A stretch of DNA of 64,000 nt from Cellulomonas pakistanensis (GTDB lineage Bacteria; Actinomycetota; Actinomycetes; Actinomycetales; Cellulomonadaceae), in contig NZ_BONO01000004.1 in NCBI RefSeq assembly GCF_016862755.1, positions 62,001 through 126,000 of the forward strand, read 5' to 3'. The position numbers and the translations under genes were made by a program. Below are positions 18,371 through 27,752 of this stretch, one piece after another. How positions within the stretch are numbered: position 1 is the first letter of the stretch; every line of letters starts with the position of its first letter. Under the pieces are notes generated by a model. It searched no databases. It had not been told where the DNA came from and saw only the letters and a list, made by a program, of their open reading frames with translations.

Positions 18371-19615
18371 GTGGAGGGTCTCAACGGTCTCGGGCTGCTG
18401 CTCGTGGGCGCGCTCGGTCTGCTCGTCGGGATCGGCGCCACGCTGGCGTTCCGGTTCAGCGAGCGGGCGCAGCGGGGCGCGCCCGCCGAGCGCCGCGAGT
18501 CCGAGGTCGACGAGGGCGTCGTGCGCACCCTGGCGGTGCTGCGGTCGGCGGCGGTCGTGCTGGACGACGACGACCGCGTGGTGCGGGCCAGCCCGCCGGC
18601 GTTCGCGCTGGGGGTCGTCCGGGACGGCATGGTCGTGCACGCCGCGGTGCGCGAGCTGATCGCGGACGTCCGCCGCACGGGCCTGATCCGGGACGAGGAG
18701 CTCGAGCTGCCCCGCGGCCCGCTCGGCCCCGGCACCGTGATGCTCCAGGTGCGCGTCGCCCAGGTCGCGCCGGGCCTGCTGCTGGTGCTCGCCGAGGACC
18801 GCACCCAGGCCCGGCGGCTCGAGGCGATCCGGCGCGACTTCGTGGTGAACGTGTCGCACGAGCTCAAGACCCCGGTCGGCGCGCTGTCGCTGCTGGCCGA
18901 GACGGTGCAGGACGCGGCGGACGACCCCGAGGCGGTGCGCCGGTTCGCGGGCCGGATGATCAGCGAGTCCCAGCGGCTGTCCGAGCTGGTGCACGAGATC
19001 CTGGAGCTGTCCCGGCTGCAGGTCGCCGGCGCGCTGAAGGACATCGCCGTGGTCGACGTCGACGCCGTGGTCGCGGAGTCGGTCGACCGCGCGCGGACCG
19101 GCGCCGCCGCCAAGCAGATGGGCTTCCAGGTCGGCGGGGAGACGGGCACGCGCGTGTTCGGCGACCCCACGATGCTGGTGCAGGCGGTGCGCAACCTCCT
19201 GGACAACGCCGTGCGCTACTCCCCGGCCGGCACCACCGTCGGCGTCGGCGTGCGCACCTGCGAGGGCCTCGTCGAGATCGCGGTCGTCGACCAGGGCGTC
19301 GGCATCCCGGCCGAGGAGCAGGACCGGGTGTTCGAGCGGTTCTACCGGGTCGACCCCGCGCGCAGCCGCGAGACGGGCGGCACCGGCCTCGGCCTGTCGA
19401 TCGTCAAGCACGTCGCGGCGGACCACGGCGGCGACGTGCAGGTCTGGTCGCAGCCCGGCCGCGGCTCCACGTTCACCCTGCGGCTCCCGGTCGCGGCGGG
19501 CCCCGTGCCCACGGCCGCGCCGGACGACCGGCCCCAGCCCCTGGTCGTCCCCGACCGCCCCGAGCCGGACGCCCCGGGCGCCGGCACCACCCCCGACACC
19601 GCACCGGAGGCCTGA
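18371..19615 (+). CDS. senX3: Phosphate-regulon sensor histidine kinase
   Basis: Membrane-bound kinase that phosphorylates RegX3 under phosphate limitation. The protein is 414 aa. One N-terminal helix (residues ~5-28) is followed by a PAS-like sensor region (~50-150), a HisKA domain with VSHELKTPV (phospho-accepting His163), and a HATPase domain with NLLDNAVRYSP, DQGVGIP and GGTGLGLSIVKH. The C-terminal ~35 residues are Pro/Asp-rich. I chose GTG 18371, where the SenX3-like sequence starts and a -10 box sits 6 bases upstream; an ATG at 18293 would lie inside the PHO boxes. regX3 follows after 4 bases. Confidence 0.93.
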   Translation: MEGLNGLGLLLVGALGLLVGIGATLAFRFSERAQRGAPAERRESEVDEGVVRTLAVLRSAAVVLDDDDRVVRASPPAFALGVVRDGMVVHAAVRELIADVRRTGLIRDEELELPRGPLGPGTVMLQVRVAQVAPGLLLVLAEDRTQARRLEAIRRDFVVNVSHELKTPVGALSLLAETVQDAADDPEAVRRFAGRMISESQRLSELVHEILELSRLQVAGALKDIAVVDVDAVVAESVDRARTGAAAKQMGFQVGGETGTRVFGDPTMLVQAVRNLLDNAVRYSPAGTTVGVGVRTCEGLVEIAVVDQGVGIPAEEQDRVFERFYRVDPARSRETGGTGLGLSIVKHVAADHGGDVQVWSQPGRGSTFTLRLPVAAGPVPTAAPDDRPQPLVVPDRPEPDAPGAGTTPDTAPEA

Positions 19616-19619
19616 CCCC

Positions 19620-20339
19620 GTGACCCGCATCCTGCTCGTCGAGGACGAGGAGTCCTACCGCGACCCGCTGGCCTACCTGCTCGGGCGCGAGGGCTTCCAG
19701 GTCACCACCGCCGCCACCGGGATCGAGGCCGTCGAGGCGTTCGAGGCCGAGGGCGCCGACCTCGTGCTGCTCGACCTCATGCTGCCCGGCCTGTCCGGCA
19801 CCGAGGTGTGCCGGCGGATCCGGCAGCGCAGCGACGTCCCGGTCATCATGCTCACGGCCAAGGACGGCGAGATCGACAAGGTCGTCGGGCTGGAGCTCGG
19901 CGCGGACGACTACGTCACCAAGCCGTACTCGTCCCGCGAGCTGCTCGCCCGCGTCCGCGCGGTGCTGCGCCGCCGGCAGGCCCCGGCCGCCGCCGGCGCC
20001 GGCGCGGAGGAGGAGCCCGAGGACGACGGCGTGCTCGCCGCCGGCCCGGTCCGGATGGACGTCGAGCGGCACACCGTCACGGTCGACGACCAGCCGGTGG
20101 CGTTCCCGCTCAAGGAGTTCGAGCTGCTCGAGCTGCTGCTGCGCAACGCCGGGCGCGTGCTGACCCGCGGCCAGCTGATCGACCGGGTGTGGGGCACGGA
20201 CTACGTCGGCGACACCAAGACGCTCGACGTCCACGTGAAGCGCGTGCGCGCCAAGATCGAGCCGGACCCGGGCAACCCGACGCTGCTGGTCACCGTGCGC
20301 GGCCTCGGCTACAAGCTGCTCGACGACGAGCCGTCCTGA
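19620..20339 (+). CDS. regX3: Phosphate-regulon response regulator
   Basis: OmpR/PhoB-type transcription factor activated by SenX3. The protein is 239 aa. The receiver domain has the acidic pair E8-D9, phospho-acceptor D52 (VLLDLMLPG), and the conserved Lys in YVTKPYSSREL. An acidic Ala/Glu linker leads to the winged-helix domain (FPLKEFELLELLLRNAG, then RVWGTDYVGDTKTLDVHVKR). The start GTG lies 4 bases after the senX3 stop. Expected targets in this window are the PHO boxes at 18248-18298 and 20415-20454. Confidence 0.95.
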   Translation: MTRILLVEDEESYRDPLAYLLGREGFQVTTAATGIEAVEAFEAEGADLVLLDLMLPGLSGTEVCRRIRQRSDVPVIMLTAKDGEIDKVVGLELGADDYVTKPYSSRELLARVRAVLRRRQAPAAAGAGAEEEPEDDGVLAAGPVRMDVERHTVTVDDQPVAFPLKEFELLELLLRNAGRVLTRGQLIDRVWGTDYVGDTKTLDVHVKRVRAKIEPDPGNPTLLVTVRGLGYKLLDDEPS

Positions 20340-20414
20340 GCCGCGGGGTGCCGCGCCGCGGCCCGGCGCCCGGGTGACGCGCGCCACGCCGACCCCTGCC
20401 AGGATTGTCCGCTC

Positions 20415-20454
20415 GTTCACCGTCCGTTCACCCGGGTACGGGAGCCTGGTCACC
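20415..20454 (+). promoter_or_regulatory. PHO box upstream of pstS
   Basis: GTTCACC at 20415 and 20426 are exactly 11 bases apart. A third GGTCACC lies two further steps on at 20448, with a degenerate unit (GTACGGG) at 20437. It ends 73 bases before the pstS start. This is the canonical PhoP/RegX3 site architecture. Confidence 0.8.
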
Positions 20455-20527
20455 TGCGCTCCCTAGCGTCGGCGTCAGGTCGCGCACAGTCGGGTGCGCG
20501 CCGCGTCACGACAGGACGGACAACACT

Positions 20528-21643
20528 GTGAAGCTCAACCGCGGTCGTACGGGTGCCCTCGCCCTCGCCGGCGTCGTCGCCCTCTCCCTCACGGCATGTG
20601 GTTCGGACAACCCGACCGGCGCCCCCGAGACCTCCGGTGGCGACGCGCCCGCCGCGAGCGACCTCTCGGGCGAGCTCGCCGGCGCCGGCGCCTCGTCGCA
20701 GGAGTCCGCGATGGAGGCCTGGCGCGCCGGGTTCCAGAGCGCGAACCCCGACGTCACGGTCTCGTACGACCCGGTCGGCTCCGGTGGCGGCCGCACGGCG
20801 TTCCTCGACGGCTCGGTCCTGTTCGCGGGCACCGACTCCGCGCTCAAGGAGGACGAGCTCGCCTCGGCCCAGGAGCGCTGCTTCGGCGCCAACGCGGTGG
20901 ACCTGCCGGTCTACATCTCCCCGATCGCCGTCGTGTTCAACCTCGAGGGCGTCACCGAGCTGAACCTCTCGGCCGAGACGATCGCGAACATCTTCAACGG
21001 CACGATCTCCAACTGGAACGACCCGGCCATCGCCGAGGCGAACCCGGAGGCGACGCTGCCGGACCTGGCGATCACGCCGGTGCACCGCTCCGACGAGTCG
21101 GGCACCACCGAGAACTTCACCGAGTACCTGTCGGCGGCCGCCAACGGCGCCTGGGCCGACGAGGCCTCGGGCGACTGGCCGATCGAGGGCGGCGAGTCCG
21201 GTCAGGGCACCTCCGGCCTGATCCAGACCGTCCAGGGCGGCCAGGGGACCATCGGCTACGCCGACGCCTCGAAGGCCGGCTCGCTCGGCAAGGTCTCCAT
21301 CGGCGTCGGCGACGAGTTCGTCGCCCCGACCGAGGAGGCCGCCGCGGCCGCGCTCGACGCCTCGCCGCGCGACGAGACCCGCGAGGAGGGTGACATCGTC
21401 GTCGAGATCGACCGCACCCTGACCGAGCCGGGCGCCTACCCGCTGATCCTGGCCTCGTACCTGGTCGTCTGCCAGTCCTACGACACCCAGGAGGACGTGG
21501 ACCTGGTCAAGGCGTTCGCGACCTACGTCGCCTCCGCCGAGGGCCAGTCGGCCTCCGAGTCGGCCGCGGGCTCCGCGCCGATCTCCGACACGCTCCGCAC
21601 GGACGTCCAGGCCTCGATCGACGCGATCGAGCTGGCCTCCTGA
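20528..21643 (+). CDS. pstS: Phosphate ABC transporter, substrate-binding lipoprotein
   Basis: High-affinity phosphate-binding protein on the outer face of the membrane. The protein is 371 aa. It has a short lipoprotein signal peptide with lipobox LTAC (lipidated Cys24), then a flexible Gly/Ala/Ser/Asp stretch. The phosphate-binding core shows GAGASSQESAM, DPVGSGGGRTAF, GTDSAL and HRSDESGTTENFTEYL, matching PstS. I chose GTG 20528 because it gives a proper signal peptide of ~23 residues. It is the first gene of pstSCAB, directly below a PHO box, and a hairpin follows before pstC. Confidence 0.96.
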   Translation: MKLNRGRTGALALAGVVALSLTACGSDNPTGAPETSGGDAPAASDLSGELAGAGASSQESAMEAWRAGFQSANPDVTVSYDPVGSGGGRTAFLDGSVLFAGTDSALKEDELASAQERCFGANAVDLPVYISPIAVVFNLEGVTELNLSAETIANIFNGTISNWNDPAIAEANPEATLPDLAITPVHRSDESGTTENFTEYLSAAANGAWADEASGDWPIEGGESGQGTSGLIQTVQGGQGTIGYADASKAGSLGKVSIGVGDEFVAPTEEAAAAALDASPRDETREEGDIVVEIDRTLTEPGAYPLILASYLVVCQSYDTQEDVDLVKAFATYVASAEGQSASESAAGSAPISDTLRTDVQASIDAIELAS

Positions 21644-21654
21644 TCCACCCGGGG

Positions 21655-21691
21655 GGAGGGGCCGCCGTCGCGACCCGGCGACGGCCCCTCC
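21655..21691 (+). terminator. Hairpin between pstS and pstC
   Basis: GGAGGGGCCG...GTCGC pairs with GGCGACGGCCCCTCC with a 2-base bulge. Inside a pst operon this would let pstS, needed in excess, be made at a higher level than the membrane genes. Confidence 0.6.
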
Positions 21692-21779
21692 ACCCCGGAC
21701 CCCGGCCGGTCCACCTCGCGGTGGGCCGGCCGTCGGCGCGAGACACGCCCTCTCCCCTCCCCCTCCCACAGGAGACCGT

Positions 21780-22790
21780 GTGACCAGCACCCAGCCCCGC
21801 ACCGCGGGGCCCACCGAGCCGGTGAAGCCCGGCGCGACGGCCCGCAGGCTGCGGTCCGGCCACGGCGACCGCGGCGGCAGCCGCGTCTTCCGCTGGGTCG
21901 CGACCGGCGCCGGCGTCCTGATCCTCCTGATCCTCGCCGCCGTCGCCGTGTTCCTGATCCAGCGCGCCTGGCCGGCGCTGACGGCGGACTCCGCGGACCT
22001 GTCGGACGCCGTCAGCTGGTTCCCCGACGACACGAGCCTGCTCGGCTTCGTCGGCCCGCTGATCTTCGGCACGCTGCTCGCGGCCGCGGTGTCGCTGCTC
22101 ATCGCGACGCCGATCGCGATCGGCATCGCCCTGTTCACCTCGCACTACGCGCCGCGGAAGCTCGCGAACGCGCTGGGCTACGTGGTCGACCTGCTCGCCG
22201 CCATCCCGTCGGTCGTGTACGGCCTGTGGGGCGGCCTGGTGCTGAGCCCGATCGTGCAGCCGGTGTGGGAGTTCCTCAACCAGTACCTGGGCTGGATCCC
22301 GTTCTTCGGCGGCGTGGTCTCGCCGACCGGCCGCGTGATGATGACCGTGGCCGTCGTGCTCGCCGTGATGATCCTGCCGATCATCACCGCCATCTGCCGC
22401 GAGGTGTTCCTGCAGACCCCGCGCCTGCACGAGGAGGCCGCCCTGGCCCTCGGCGCGACGCAGTGGGAGGTCGTGCGGATGGCCGTGCTGCCGTTCGCCC
22501 GGTCCGGCATCGTGTCGGCCGCCATGCTCGGCCTCGGCCGCGCGCTCGGCGAGACGATGGCCGTCCTGATGATCCTGTCGCCCGGCTTCCTGTACTCGTT
22601 CCGCCTCCTCGAGGCGGGGCAGCAGCAGACGATCGCCGCGAACATCGCCGCGCAGTTCCCGGAGGCGAACCAGACCGGCGTCGCGACGCTGATCGCGACC
22701 GGCCTCGCGCTGTTCATCATCACCCTGGCCGTGAACATGGCCGCTCGCGCGATCGTCGCGCGGCGCAAGGACTTCTCGGGGGCGAACTGA
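21780..22790 (+). CDS. pstC: Phosphate ABC transporter permease PstC
   Basis: One of the two membrane subunits of the Pst phosphate importer. The protein is 336 aa with an Arg-rich N-terminal tail and six predicted helices (first: GVLILLILAAVAVFLI). The permease coupling motif is seen as EEAALALGATQWEVVRMAVLPFARSG, the EAA loop that contacts the ATPase. The start is GTG 21780 with AGGAGA seven bases upstream. pstA follows after a single base, so translation is coupled. Confidence 0.95.
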   Translation: MTSTQPRTAGPTEPVKPGATARRLRSGHGDRGGSRVFRWVATGAGVLILLILAAVAVFLIQRAWPALTADSADLSDAVSWFPDDTSLLGFVGPLIFGTLLAAAVSLLIATPIAIGIALFTSHYAPRKLANALGYVVDLLAAIPSVVYGLWGGLVLSPIVQPVWEFLNQYLGWIPFFGGVVSPTGRVMMTVAVVLAVMILPIITAICREVFLQTPRLHEEAALALGATQWEVVRMAVLPFARSGIVSAAMLGLGRALGETMAVLMILSPGFLYSFRLLEAGQQQTIAANIAAQFPEANQTGVATLIATGLALFIITLAVNMAARAIVARRKDFSGAN

Positions 22791-22791
22791 C

Positions 22792-23748
22792 ATGACGACC
22801 ACCCCCACCACCCCGACGCCCGCGGGCTCCTCGCTCCGCGAGGCTCTGCAGGCCACGGACCACCGCCGGCGCCGCACCGACCGCATCATGCGGGGCCTGA
22901 TCATCGCGGCGTTCGTGCTCGCGATGATCCCGCTGCTCTCGCTGTCCTGGACCGTCGTCTCCCGCGGCATCGGCCGGCTCGACTCGTACTTCCTGCTCAA
23001 CTCCATGCGCGGCGTGTTCGGCGGCATGGACGCGGGCGGCATCTACCACGCGATCGTCGGCACGCTCGAGATCACGCTGTTCGCGGCCCTCATCTCGGTG
23101 CCGATCGGCATCATGGCCGCGATCTACCTGGTCGAGTACGGCGCAGGCAAGCCGCTCGCGAAGCTCGTGACCTTCCTCGTCGACGTCATGACGGGCATCC
23201 CGTCGATCGTCGCCGGCCTGTTCGCCTACGCGCTGTTCGCGCTGCTCCTCGGGCCGGGCGCCAAGTTCGGGGCCATCGGCTCCGTCGCGCTGTCCGTGCT
23301 GATGATCCCGGTCGTCATCCGGTCCAGCGAGGAGATGCTGCGGCTCGTCCCGAACGAGCTGCGCGAGGCGTCCCTCGCGCTCGGCGTGCCGCGCTGGCTG
23401 ACCATCGTCAAGGTCGTGCTGCGCACCTCGGTCGCCGGCCTCACCACCGGCGTCATGCTGGCCATCGCCCGCGTCATCGGCGAGACGGCCCCGCTGCTGC
23501 TCACCGTCGGCGTCGTCGACTCGATCAACTTCAACCTGTTCGAGGGCCGCATGATGACGCTGCCGGTCTACGTGTACCGGCAGTACGCTCAGGGCCTGGT
23601 CCCGTGCACCGAGGGCGACGCCAGCTGCATCGCGGACATCAACCTGCAGCGCGCCTGGGCGGCTGCTCTCACGCTCTTCCTCATCGTGATGGTGCTGAAC
23701 CTCATCGGGCGCCTCGTCACCCGGTTCTTCGCCCCGAAGATCCGCTGA
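22792..23748 (+). CDS. pstA: Phosphate ABC transporter permease PstA
   Basis: Second membrane subunit of the Pst importer. The protein is 318 aa with six predicted helices. The EAA loop reads [22 protein letters not shown], and the [19 protein letters not shown] segment is characteristic of PstA. The start ATG is 2 bases after the pstC stop. Compared with short PstA proteins, a loop before the last helix carries two Cys ([14 protein letters not shown]), which could form a disulfide on the outer face; that is an inference from position. Confidence 0.95.
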   Translation: MTTTPTTPTPAGSSLREALQATDHRRRRTDRIMRGLIIAAFVLAMIPLLSLSWTVVSRGIGRLDSYFLLNSMRGVFGGMDAGGIYHAIVGTLEITLFAALISVPIGIMAAIYLVEYGAGKPLAKLVTFLVDVMTGIPSIVAGLFAYALFALLLGPGAKFGAIGSVALSVLMIPVVIRSSEEMLRLVPNELREASLALGVPRWLTIVKVVLRTSVAGLTTGVMLAIARVIGETAPLLLTVGVVDSINFNLFEGRMMTLPVYVYRQYAQGLVPCTEGDASCIADINLQRAWAAALTLFLIVMVLNLIGRLVTRFFAPKIR

Positions 23749-23794
23749 CCCGCCGCCCCCACCTCCCCCTCACCAGACCAAGGAGACGACCGAG

Positions 23795-24574
23795 ATGGCT
23801 CAGCGCATCGACGTCAAGGACCTGAACATCTACTACGGCGCCTTCAAGGCCGTCGAGGACGTGAACATGACCATCGAGCCCCGCTCGGTGACCGCGTTCA
23901 TCGGCCCGTCCGGCTGCGGGAAGTCGACGTTCCTCCGCACGCTCAACCGCATGCACGAGGTGATCCCGGGCGCGCGCGTCGAGGGCACCGTCGCGGTCGA
24001 GGGCGTCGACCTGTACGGCGCCGAGATCGACCCGGTGGCCGTGCGCCGCCAGGTCGGCATGGTGTTCCAGCGCCCGAACCCGTTCCCGACGATGTCGATC
24101 GCCGAGAACGTGCTCGCCGGCGTCCGGCTGAACAACCGCCGGATCTCGAAGGGCGACGCGAACGACCTCGTCGAGGCCTCGCTGCGCGGCGCCAACCTGT
24201 GGAACGAGGTCAAGGACCGCCTCGACCGCCCGGGCTCCGGCCTGTCCGGCGGCCAGCAGCAGCGTCTGTGCATCGCGCGCGCCATCGCGGTGAAGCCCCA
24301 GGTGCTGCTCATGGACGAGCCGTGCTCCGCGCTCGACCCGATCTCGACCCTCGCCATCGAGGACCTGATCGCCGAGCTCAAGAGCGAGTACACGATCGTC
24401 ATCGTCACGCACAACATGCAGCAGGCGGCGCGCGTCTCGGAGCGGACGGCGTTCTTCAACATCGCCGGCACCGGCCAGCCCGGCAAGCTCATCGAGATCG
24501 ACGACACCGCCACGATGTTCTCGTCGCCCAAGGAGCAGGCGACGGAGGACTACATCTCCGGCCGCTTCGGCTGA
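23795..24574 (+). CDS. pstB: Phosphate ABC transporter ATP-binding protein PstB
   Basis: Powers phosphate import. The protein is 259 aa, the normal size. Walker A GPSGCGKS is at residues 37-44; also seen are [12 protein letters not shown] (Q-loop), [15 protein letters not shown] (signature), [15 protein letters not shown] (Walker B and D-loop) and [14 protein letters not shown] (H-loop). An AAGGAGA ribosome site lies before ATG 23795. It closes the pstSCAB operon, and a bidirectional terminator follows. Confidence 0.97.
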   Translation: MAQRIDVKDLNIYYGAFKAVEDVNMTIEPRSVTAFIGPSGCGKSTFLRTLNRMHEVIPGARVEGTVAVEGVDLYGAEIDPVAVRRQVGMVFQRPNPFPTMSIAENVLAGVRLNNRRISKGDANDLVEASLRGANLWNEVKDRLDRPGSGLSGGQQQRLCIARAIAVKPQVLLMDEPCSALDPISTLAIEDLIAELKSEYTIVIVTHNMQQAARVSERTAFFNIAGTGQPGKLIEIDDTATMFSSPKEQATEDYISGRFG

Positions 24575-24644
24575 GCCGCGGGGGGCACGGCGGCGCGCGC
24601 GGGTCGGGAGGGGAGCCGCGCGCGCCGTCCGGGGCCGAACGACG

Positions 24645-24678
24645 CAGGCCCCGTCCGGGTTTCTCCGGGCGGGGCCTG
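24645..24678. terminator. Bidirectional terminator between pstB and the lipoprotein gene
   Basis: CAGGCCCCGTCCGG (24645-24658) pairs with CCGGGCGGGGCCTG (24665-24678) at 13 of 14 positions; the loop is GTTTCT. It lies between convergent genes. Confidence 0.75.
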
Positions 24679-24743
24679 TGCCGTGCGTGGCCTGTGCCGT
24701 GCGTGCGGGGCGGTGCGGGCGACCCGGGGGCCGCCCGGGGCGC

Positions 24744-25406
24744 TCAGCCCTCGGTGCCCCCGGCCTGCTCGCTGTCCTCGGTGCCGGTCGAGCCGGAGTC
24801 GGTGCCGGTGGTGGCGTCGGCGCCGGGCTCGGTGCCCGGCTCGGCAGTGGCGCCCGTGCCGGGCTCCGTGCCGGGCTCCGTGGTGTCCTCGGCGGAGGCC
24901 GTCGCGATCGGCAGCGGCTCCTCGACGACCACGACCTCCTCGGGGACCAGGTCGCGGTACTCGGGCAGGGTGCCGTCCAGCACCGGGACCGGGACCGTCT
25001 GCTCGCCGGCGGCGCCGGTGCTCAGCGTCATGTCGACGGTCGCGCCCGGGGCGCCGGGGGCGTCGAACACGATCTCCTCGCCCTCCGAGCCGCCCAGCAG
25101 CACCGTCTCGCCCGCGTCGAGGCGCACGCGCTCGCTCTCGCCCGCCAGCGCCAGGGACACGGTCAGCGGCTCGTCGCCACGGTTGGTCAGCGCGCCCTGC
25201 AGCGCGCCCGGGGCGTCCGCCGCCTCGGCCACGAGCATCAGGTTCTCCGCGGTCAGGTCGCCGAGCGTCGCGCGCACGCCGTCGGACGCCGAGTACGCGA
25301 GCTCGGTGGTGATCTGGTTCGTCACGGAGCAGCCGGACAGGGCCGCCGCGAGGGCCAGGGCGGCCCCGACGACGACGGGGCGGGCGGACGTGCGGCTGCG
25401 GGCCAC
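24744..25406 (-). CDS. Lipoprotein of unknown function
   Basis: A 220-aa exported lipoprotein with an N-terminal signal and lipobox LSGC (Cys26). The central ~130 residues form an all-beta-looking domain (SDGVRATLGDLTAENLML, ALTNRGDEPLTVSLALAG) resembling copper-chaperone-like or DUF461-type folds found next to carD in actinobacteria. The last ~50 residues are an acidic Thr/Glu/Gly/Pro repeat (EPGTEPGTGATAEPGTEPGA), probably a wall-spanning tail. GTG 25406 has GAGGAG 7 bases upstream. Its function is unknown; position conservation with carD is the only lead. Confidence 0.8.
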   Translation of the reverse strand: MARSRTSARPVVVGAALALAAALSGCSVTNQITTELAYSASDGVRATLGDLTAENLMLVAEAADAPGALQGALTNRGDEPLTVSLALAGESERVRLDAGETVLLGGSEGEEIVFDAPGAPGATVDMTLSTGAAGEQTVPVPVLDGTLPEYRDLVPEEVVVVEEPLPIATASAEDTTEPGTEPGTGATAEPGTEPGADATTGTDSGSTGTEDSEQAGGTEG

Positions 25407-25742
25407 TGGGAGCTCCTCGGTGCGGTGGGGCGAGCGCGCTGCGGTGCGCGGGGGGTCGGCGCACGCGCGCGGGCGTGCGAGGCCGAGCCTACGTGGGCGC
25501 GGGGGTGGCGTGCACGGTCGCCCGGCCGTTGCGTGGGCCCTCGGTCCCGGGCAGGGCGTCCTCGCAGGTCAGGGCCTCGCGCGGACGGGGACGGGGCCGC
25601 ACGGGGCCCTCGTCGGAGACTAGCCAGCGCGGGCCGCCCGAGCACCCCCACGCGCGGCGTGTCGAATCTCTGACGCGACCTGCAACGCTCTGACCTGCGC
25701 AAACGCGGCTGATCTCCACGAAATCCGCCCGTTGCCGCGTGG
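25407..25742. other. Gene-free stretch upstream of carD and the lipoprotein gene
   Basis: About 336 bases between divergent genes. I find no convincing coding frame; the open frames here have no ribosome site or recognisable product. The left part is very GC-rich, and the right ~70 bases are AT-richer (AATCTCTGACGCGACC, then CACGAAATCCGCC), as expected for the carD promoter. Both promoters should lie here. Confidence 0.6.
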
Positions 25743-25748
25743 TAGACT
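25743..25748 (+). promoter_or_regulatory. -10 box of carD
   Basis: TAGACT lies 28 bases before the carD ATG, in an AT-rich patch after TTGCCGCG. The carD leader has a GGGGA ribosome site, so this gene is leadered, unlike many others here. Confidence 0.55.
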
Positions 25749-25776
25749 GGGACTCCGCGAAAGGGGACACCTGCAG

Positions 25777-26259
25777 ATGACTTTCACTGTTGGGGAGACG
25801 GTTGTCTACCCGCACCACGGTGCAGCGCTGATCGAGGAGATCAAGACCAGGACCATCCGCGGCGAGGACAAGATCTACCTCAAGCTGAAGGTTGCCCAGG
25901 GTGACCTGACCATCGAGGTGCCGGCGGAGAACGTCGACCTCGTGGGTGTGCGGGACGTCGTCGGGGCCGAGGGCCTGGAGCGCGTGTTCGACGTGCTGCG
26001 CGCCCCGTACACCGAGGAGCCGACCAACTGGTCGCGCCGCTACAAGGCCAACCTCGAGAAGCTCGCCTCGGGCGACGTCATCAAGGTGGCCGAGGTCGTG
26101 CGCGACCTCTCCCGCCGGGACGCCGACCGCGGCCTGTCCGCGGGCGAGAAGCGCATGCTCGCCAAGGCCCGGCAGATCCTCGTCTCGGAGCTCGCGCTGG
26201 CCGAGCACACCGAGGAGGAGAAGGCCGAGGCCATCCTCGACGAGGTGCTCGCGTCCTGA
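25777..26259 (+). CDS. carD: RNA polymerase-binding transcription factor CarD
   Basis: Binds RNA polymerase beta and stabilises open promoter complexes; essential in mycobacteria. The protein is 160 aa. The N-terminal RNA-polymerase interaction domain ([33 protein letters not shown]) is followed by the helical DNA-binding domain, with the conserved Trp in [16 protein letters not shown] and the C-terminal [21 protein letters not shown] 25777 matches the family N-terminus. ispD-ispF follow on the same strand, a common actinobacterial order. Confidence 0.96.
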   Translation: MTFTVGETVVYPHHGAALIEEIKTRTIRGEDKIYLKLKVAQGDLTIEVPAENVDLVGVRDVVGAEGLERVFDVLRAPYTEEPTNWSRRYKANLEKLASGDVIKVAEVVRDLSRRDADRGLSAGEKRMLAKARQILVSELALAEHTEEEKAEAILDEVLAS

Positions 26260-26295
26260 CGACGCGCTGACCCCCTCGACGCCGAGCGCGCCCGC

Positions 26296-27027
26296 ATGCC
26301 GACCGCGGCGATCCTGACCGCCGCCGGCAGCGGCACGCGCCTCGGCCTGCCCGGGCCCAAGGCGCTCGTCGAGCTCGCCGGGGTCCCGCTGGTCGTGCAC
26401 GCCGCCCGACGCCTCGCCGCGTCGGGCGTCGTGCTGTCCGTGGTCGTCACCGTGCCGCCCGGCCGCGCCGGGGGCTTCCGCGCGCTGCTCGGCGGCCCCG
26501 TGCGGCCGGGCGTCGGCGTGCCCGTGACCGTGGTCGAGGGCTCGACGTCGCGGCAGGCGTCCGTGGCCGCCGGGCTCGCGGCGCTGCCGCCCGACGTCGA
26601 CGTCGTGCTCGTGCACGACGCCGCGCGCGCCCTCGCCTCGCCCGCGCTGATCCGGTCCGTCGAGGCCGCCGTGCGCGCCGGGCACCGGGCCGTCGTGCCG
26701 GGGCTGCCCGTCGCCGACACCATCAAGCAGGTCGGAGAGCCCGTCGGCGACGCCGCGCCGGTCGTGGCGACCGTCCCGCGCGCCACGATGCGGGCCGTGC
26801 AGACGCCGCAGGGCTTCGACCGGGCCCTGCTCGACGCCGCGCACGCCGCCGGGGCCGACCGGGCGGCGTCCGAGGCGACGGCCGCGACCGACGACGCCGC
26901 GCTCGTCGAGGCGCTGGGGGAGCAGGTGTGGGTCGTGCCGGGGGAGGAGTCCGCCATGAAGATCACGACGACGCGGGACCTGGCGGTGGCCGAGCTGCTC
27001 GCGCACGACGCCGCGGTGCGGGCGTGA
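26296..27027 (+). CDS. ispD: 2-C-methyl-D-erythritol 4-phosphate cytidylyltransferase
   Basis: Third enzyme of the non-mevalonate isoprenoid pathway; attaches CMP to methylerythritol phosphate. The protein is 243 aa. The CTP-binding start [21 protein letters not shown] is clear. [27 protein letters not shown] and the substrate-binding [12 protein letters not shown] are also present. It starts 36 bases after carD. Its TGA overlaps the ispF GTG, so the two consecutive pathway genes are coupled. Confidence 0.95.
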   Translation: MPTAAILTAAGSGTRLGLPGPKALVELAGVPLVVHAARRLAASGVVLSVVVTVPPGRAGGFRALLGGPVRPGVGVPVTVVEGSTSRQASVAAGLAALPPDVDVVLVHDAARALASPALIRSVEAAVRAGHRAVVPGLPVADTIKQVGEPVGDAAPVVATVPRATMRAVQTPQGFDRALLDAAHAAGADRAASEATAATDDAALVEALGEQVWVVPGEESAMKITTTRDLAVAELLAHDAAVRA

Positions 27028-27593
27028 CGGGGCCGGGGGCGTCTGGGGCGCCGGGCGCACCGGGGTCGTCGGCGCTGCCGGGCGTGCCGGAGCCGCCGGT
27101 GCTGCCGGGCCTGCCCCGGACGGGCGTCGGCGTGGACGTGCACGCGAACGACCCCGAGCCCGCGCCCGGCGCGGTGCTGCACCTCGCGGGGCTCTCCTGG
27201 CCGGGCGAGGCGCCGCTGGCCGGCCACTCCGACGCCGACGTCGCCGCGCACGCCGCGGCCGACGCCCTGCTGTCCGCCGCCGGCGTGGGTGACCTCGGCT
27301 CGGTGTTCGGCACGTCCCGCCCCGAGTGGGCGGGCGCCGCGGGGACGACGCTGCTGGCCGAGGCCGCGCGGCTGGTGCGCGCGGCCGGGTTCGAGATCGG
27401 CAACGTCGCGGTCCAGGTGGTCGGCAACCGCCCGCGCCTCGCCCCGCGCCGCGCGGAGGCGGAGGCGGCGCTGTCCGCGGCGGCCGGCGCCCCGGTGAGC
27501 GTCTCGGCGACCACGACGGACGGCCTGGGCCTCACGGGCCGCGGCGAGGGCATCGCCGCGATCGCGACGGCCCTGATCGCCCCCCGCCCCTGA
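27024..27593 (+). CDS. ispF: 2-C-methyl-D-erythritol 2,4-cyclodiphosphate synthase
   Basis: Fifth step of the non-mevalonate isoprenoid pathway; cyclises the diphosphate with release of CMP. The protein is 189 aa against the usual ~157; the extra ~32 N-terminal residues are a Gly/Pro-rich stretch ending LPGLPRT. Zinc-ligand Asp and His lie in [10 protein letters not shown] and [31 protein letters not shown] and the C-terminal [14 protein letters not shown] also fit. GTG 27024 overlaps ispD and is the likely start; a start inside the extension cannot be excluded. Confidence 0.93.
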   Translation: MTGPGASGAPGAPGSSALPGVPEPPVLPGLPRTGVGVDVHANDPEPAPGAVLHLAGLSWPGEAPLAGHSDADVAAHAAADALLSAAGVGDLGSVFGTSRPEWAGAAGTTLLAEAARLVRAAGFEIGNVAVQVVGNRPRLAPRRAEAEAALSAAAGAPVSVSATTTDGLGLTGRGEGIAAIATALIAPRP

Positions 27594-27615
27594 CCCTCCC
27601 GCGAGCGCGCGCCCT

Positions 27616-27681
27616 CGCCGAGTCTCCGTTCCTCGCCTGTGCGCGGGAGTCCCGCCACAGTCCGACCGTGCAGACTCGGCG
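27616..27681. repeat. Palindrome 1 between ispF and the EamA gene
   Basis: CGCCGAGTCT (27616-27625) pairs with AGACTCGGCG (27672-27681). Inside, CTGTGCGCGGG (27637-27647) pairs, with one bulge, with CCCGCCACAG (27651-27660). This is the two-stem, internal-loop shape seen in the other CGCCGAG-ended repeats. Confidence 0.7.
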
Positions 27682-27686
27682 GCCCT

Positions 27687-27752
27687 CGCCGAGATGGCGA
27701 CTCTCGGCTGTGCGCGAGGCGCACGGGACAGCCGAGAGGTGTCATCTCGGCG
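27687..27752. repeat. Palindrome 2, overlapping the 3' end of the EamA gene
   Basis: CGCCGAGATG pairs with CATCTCGGCG (outer 10 bp), a 4-base mismatch follows, then CTCTCGGCTGT pairs with ACAGCCGAGAG (inner 11 bp), and GTGCGC/GCGCAC closes the tip. Arms are 27687-27711 and 27728-27752. The right arm contains the stop codon of the convergent EamA gene, so it may end transcription from both sides. Confidence 0.75.

Noticed and set aside
25475..25693. 72-codon frame between the lipoprotein gene and carD
   Set aside because: No ribosome site, Arg/Gly/Pro product without a domain, and it crosses the carD promoter region.
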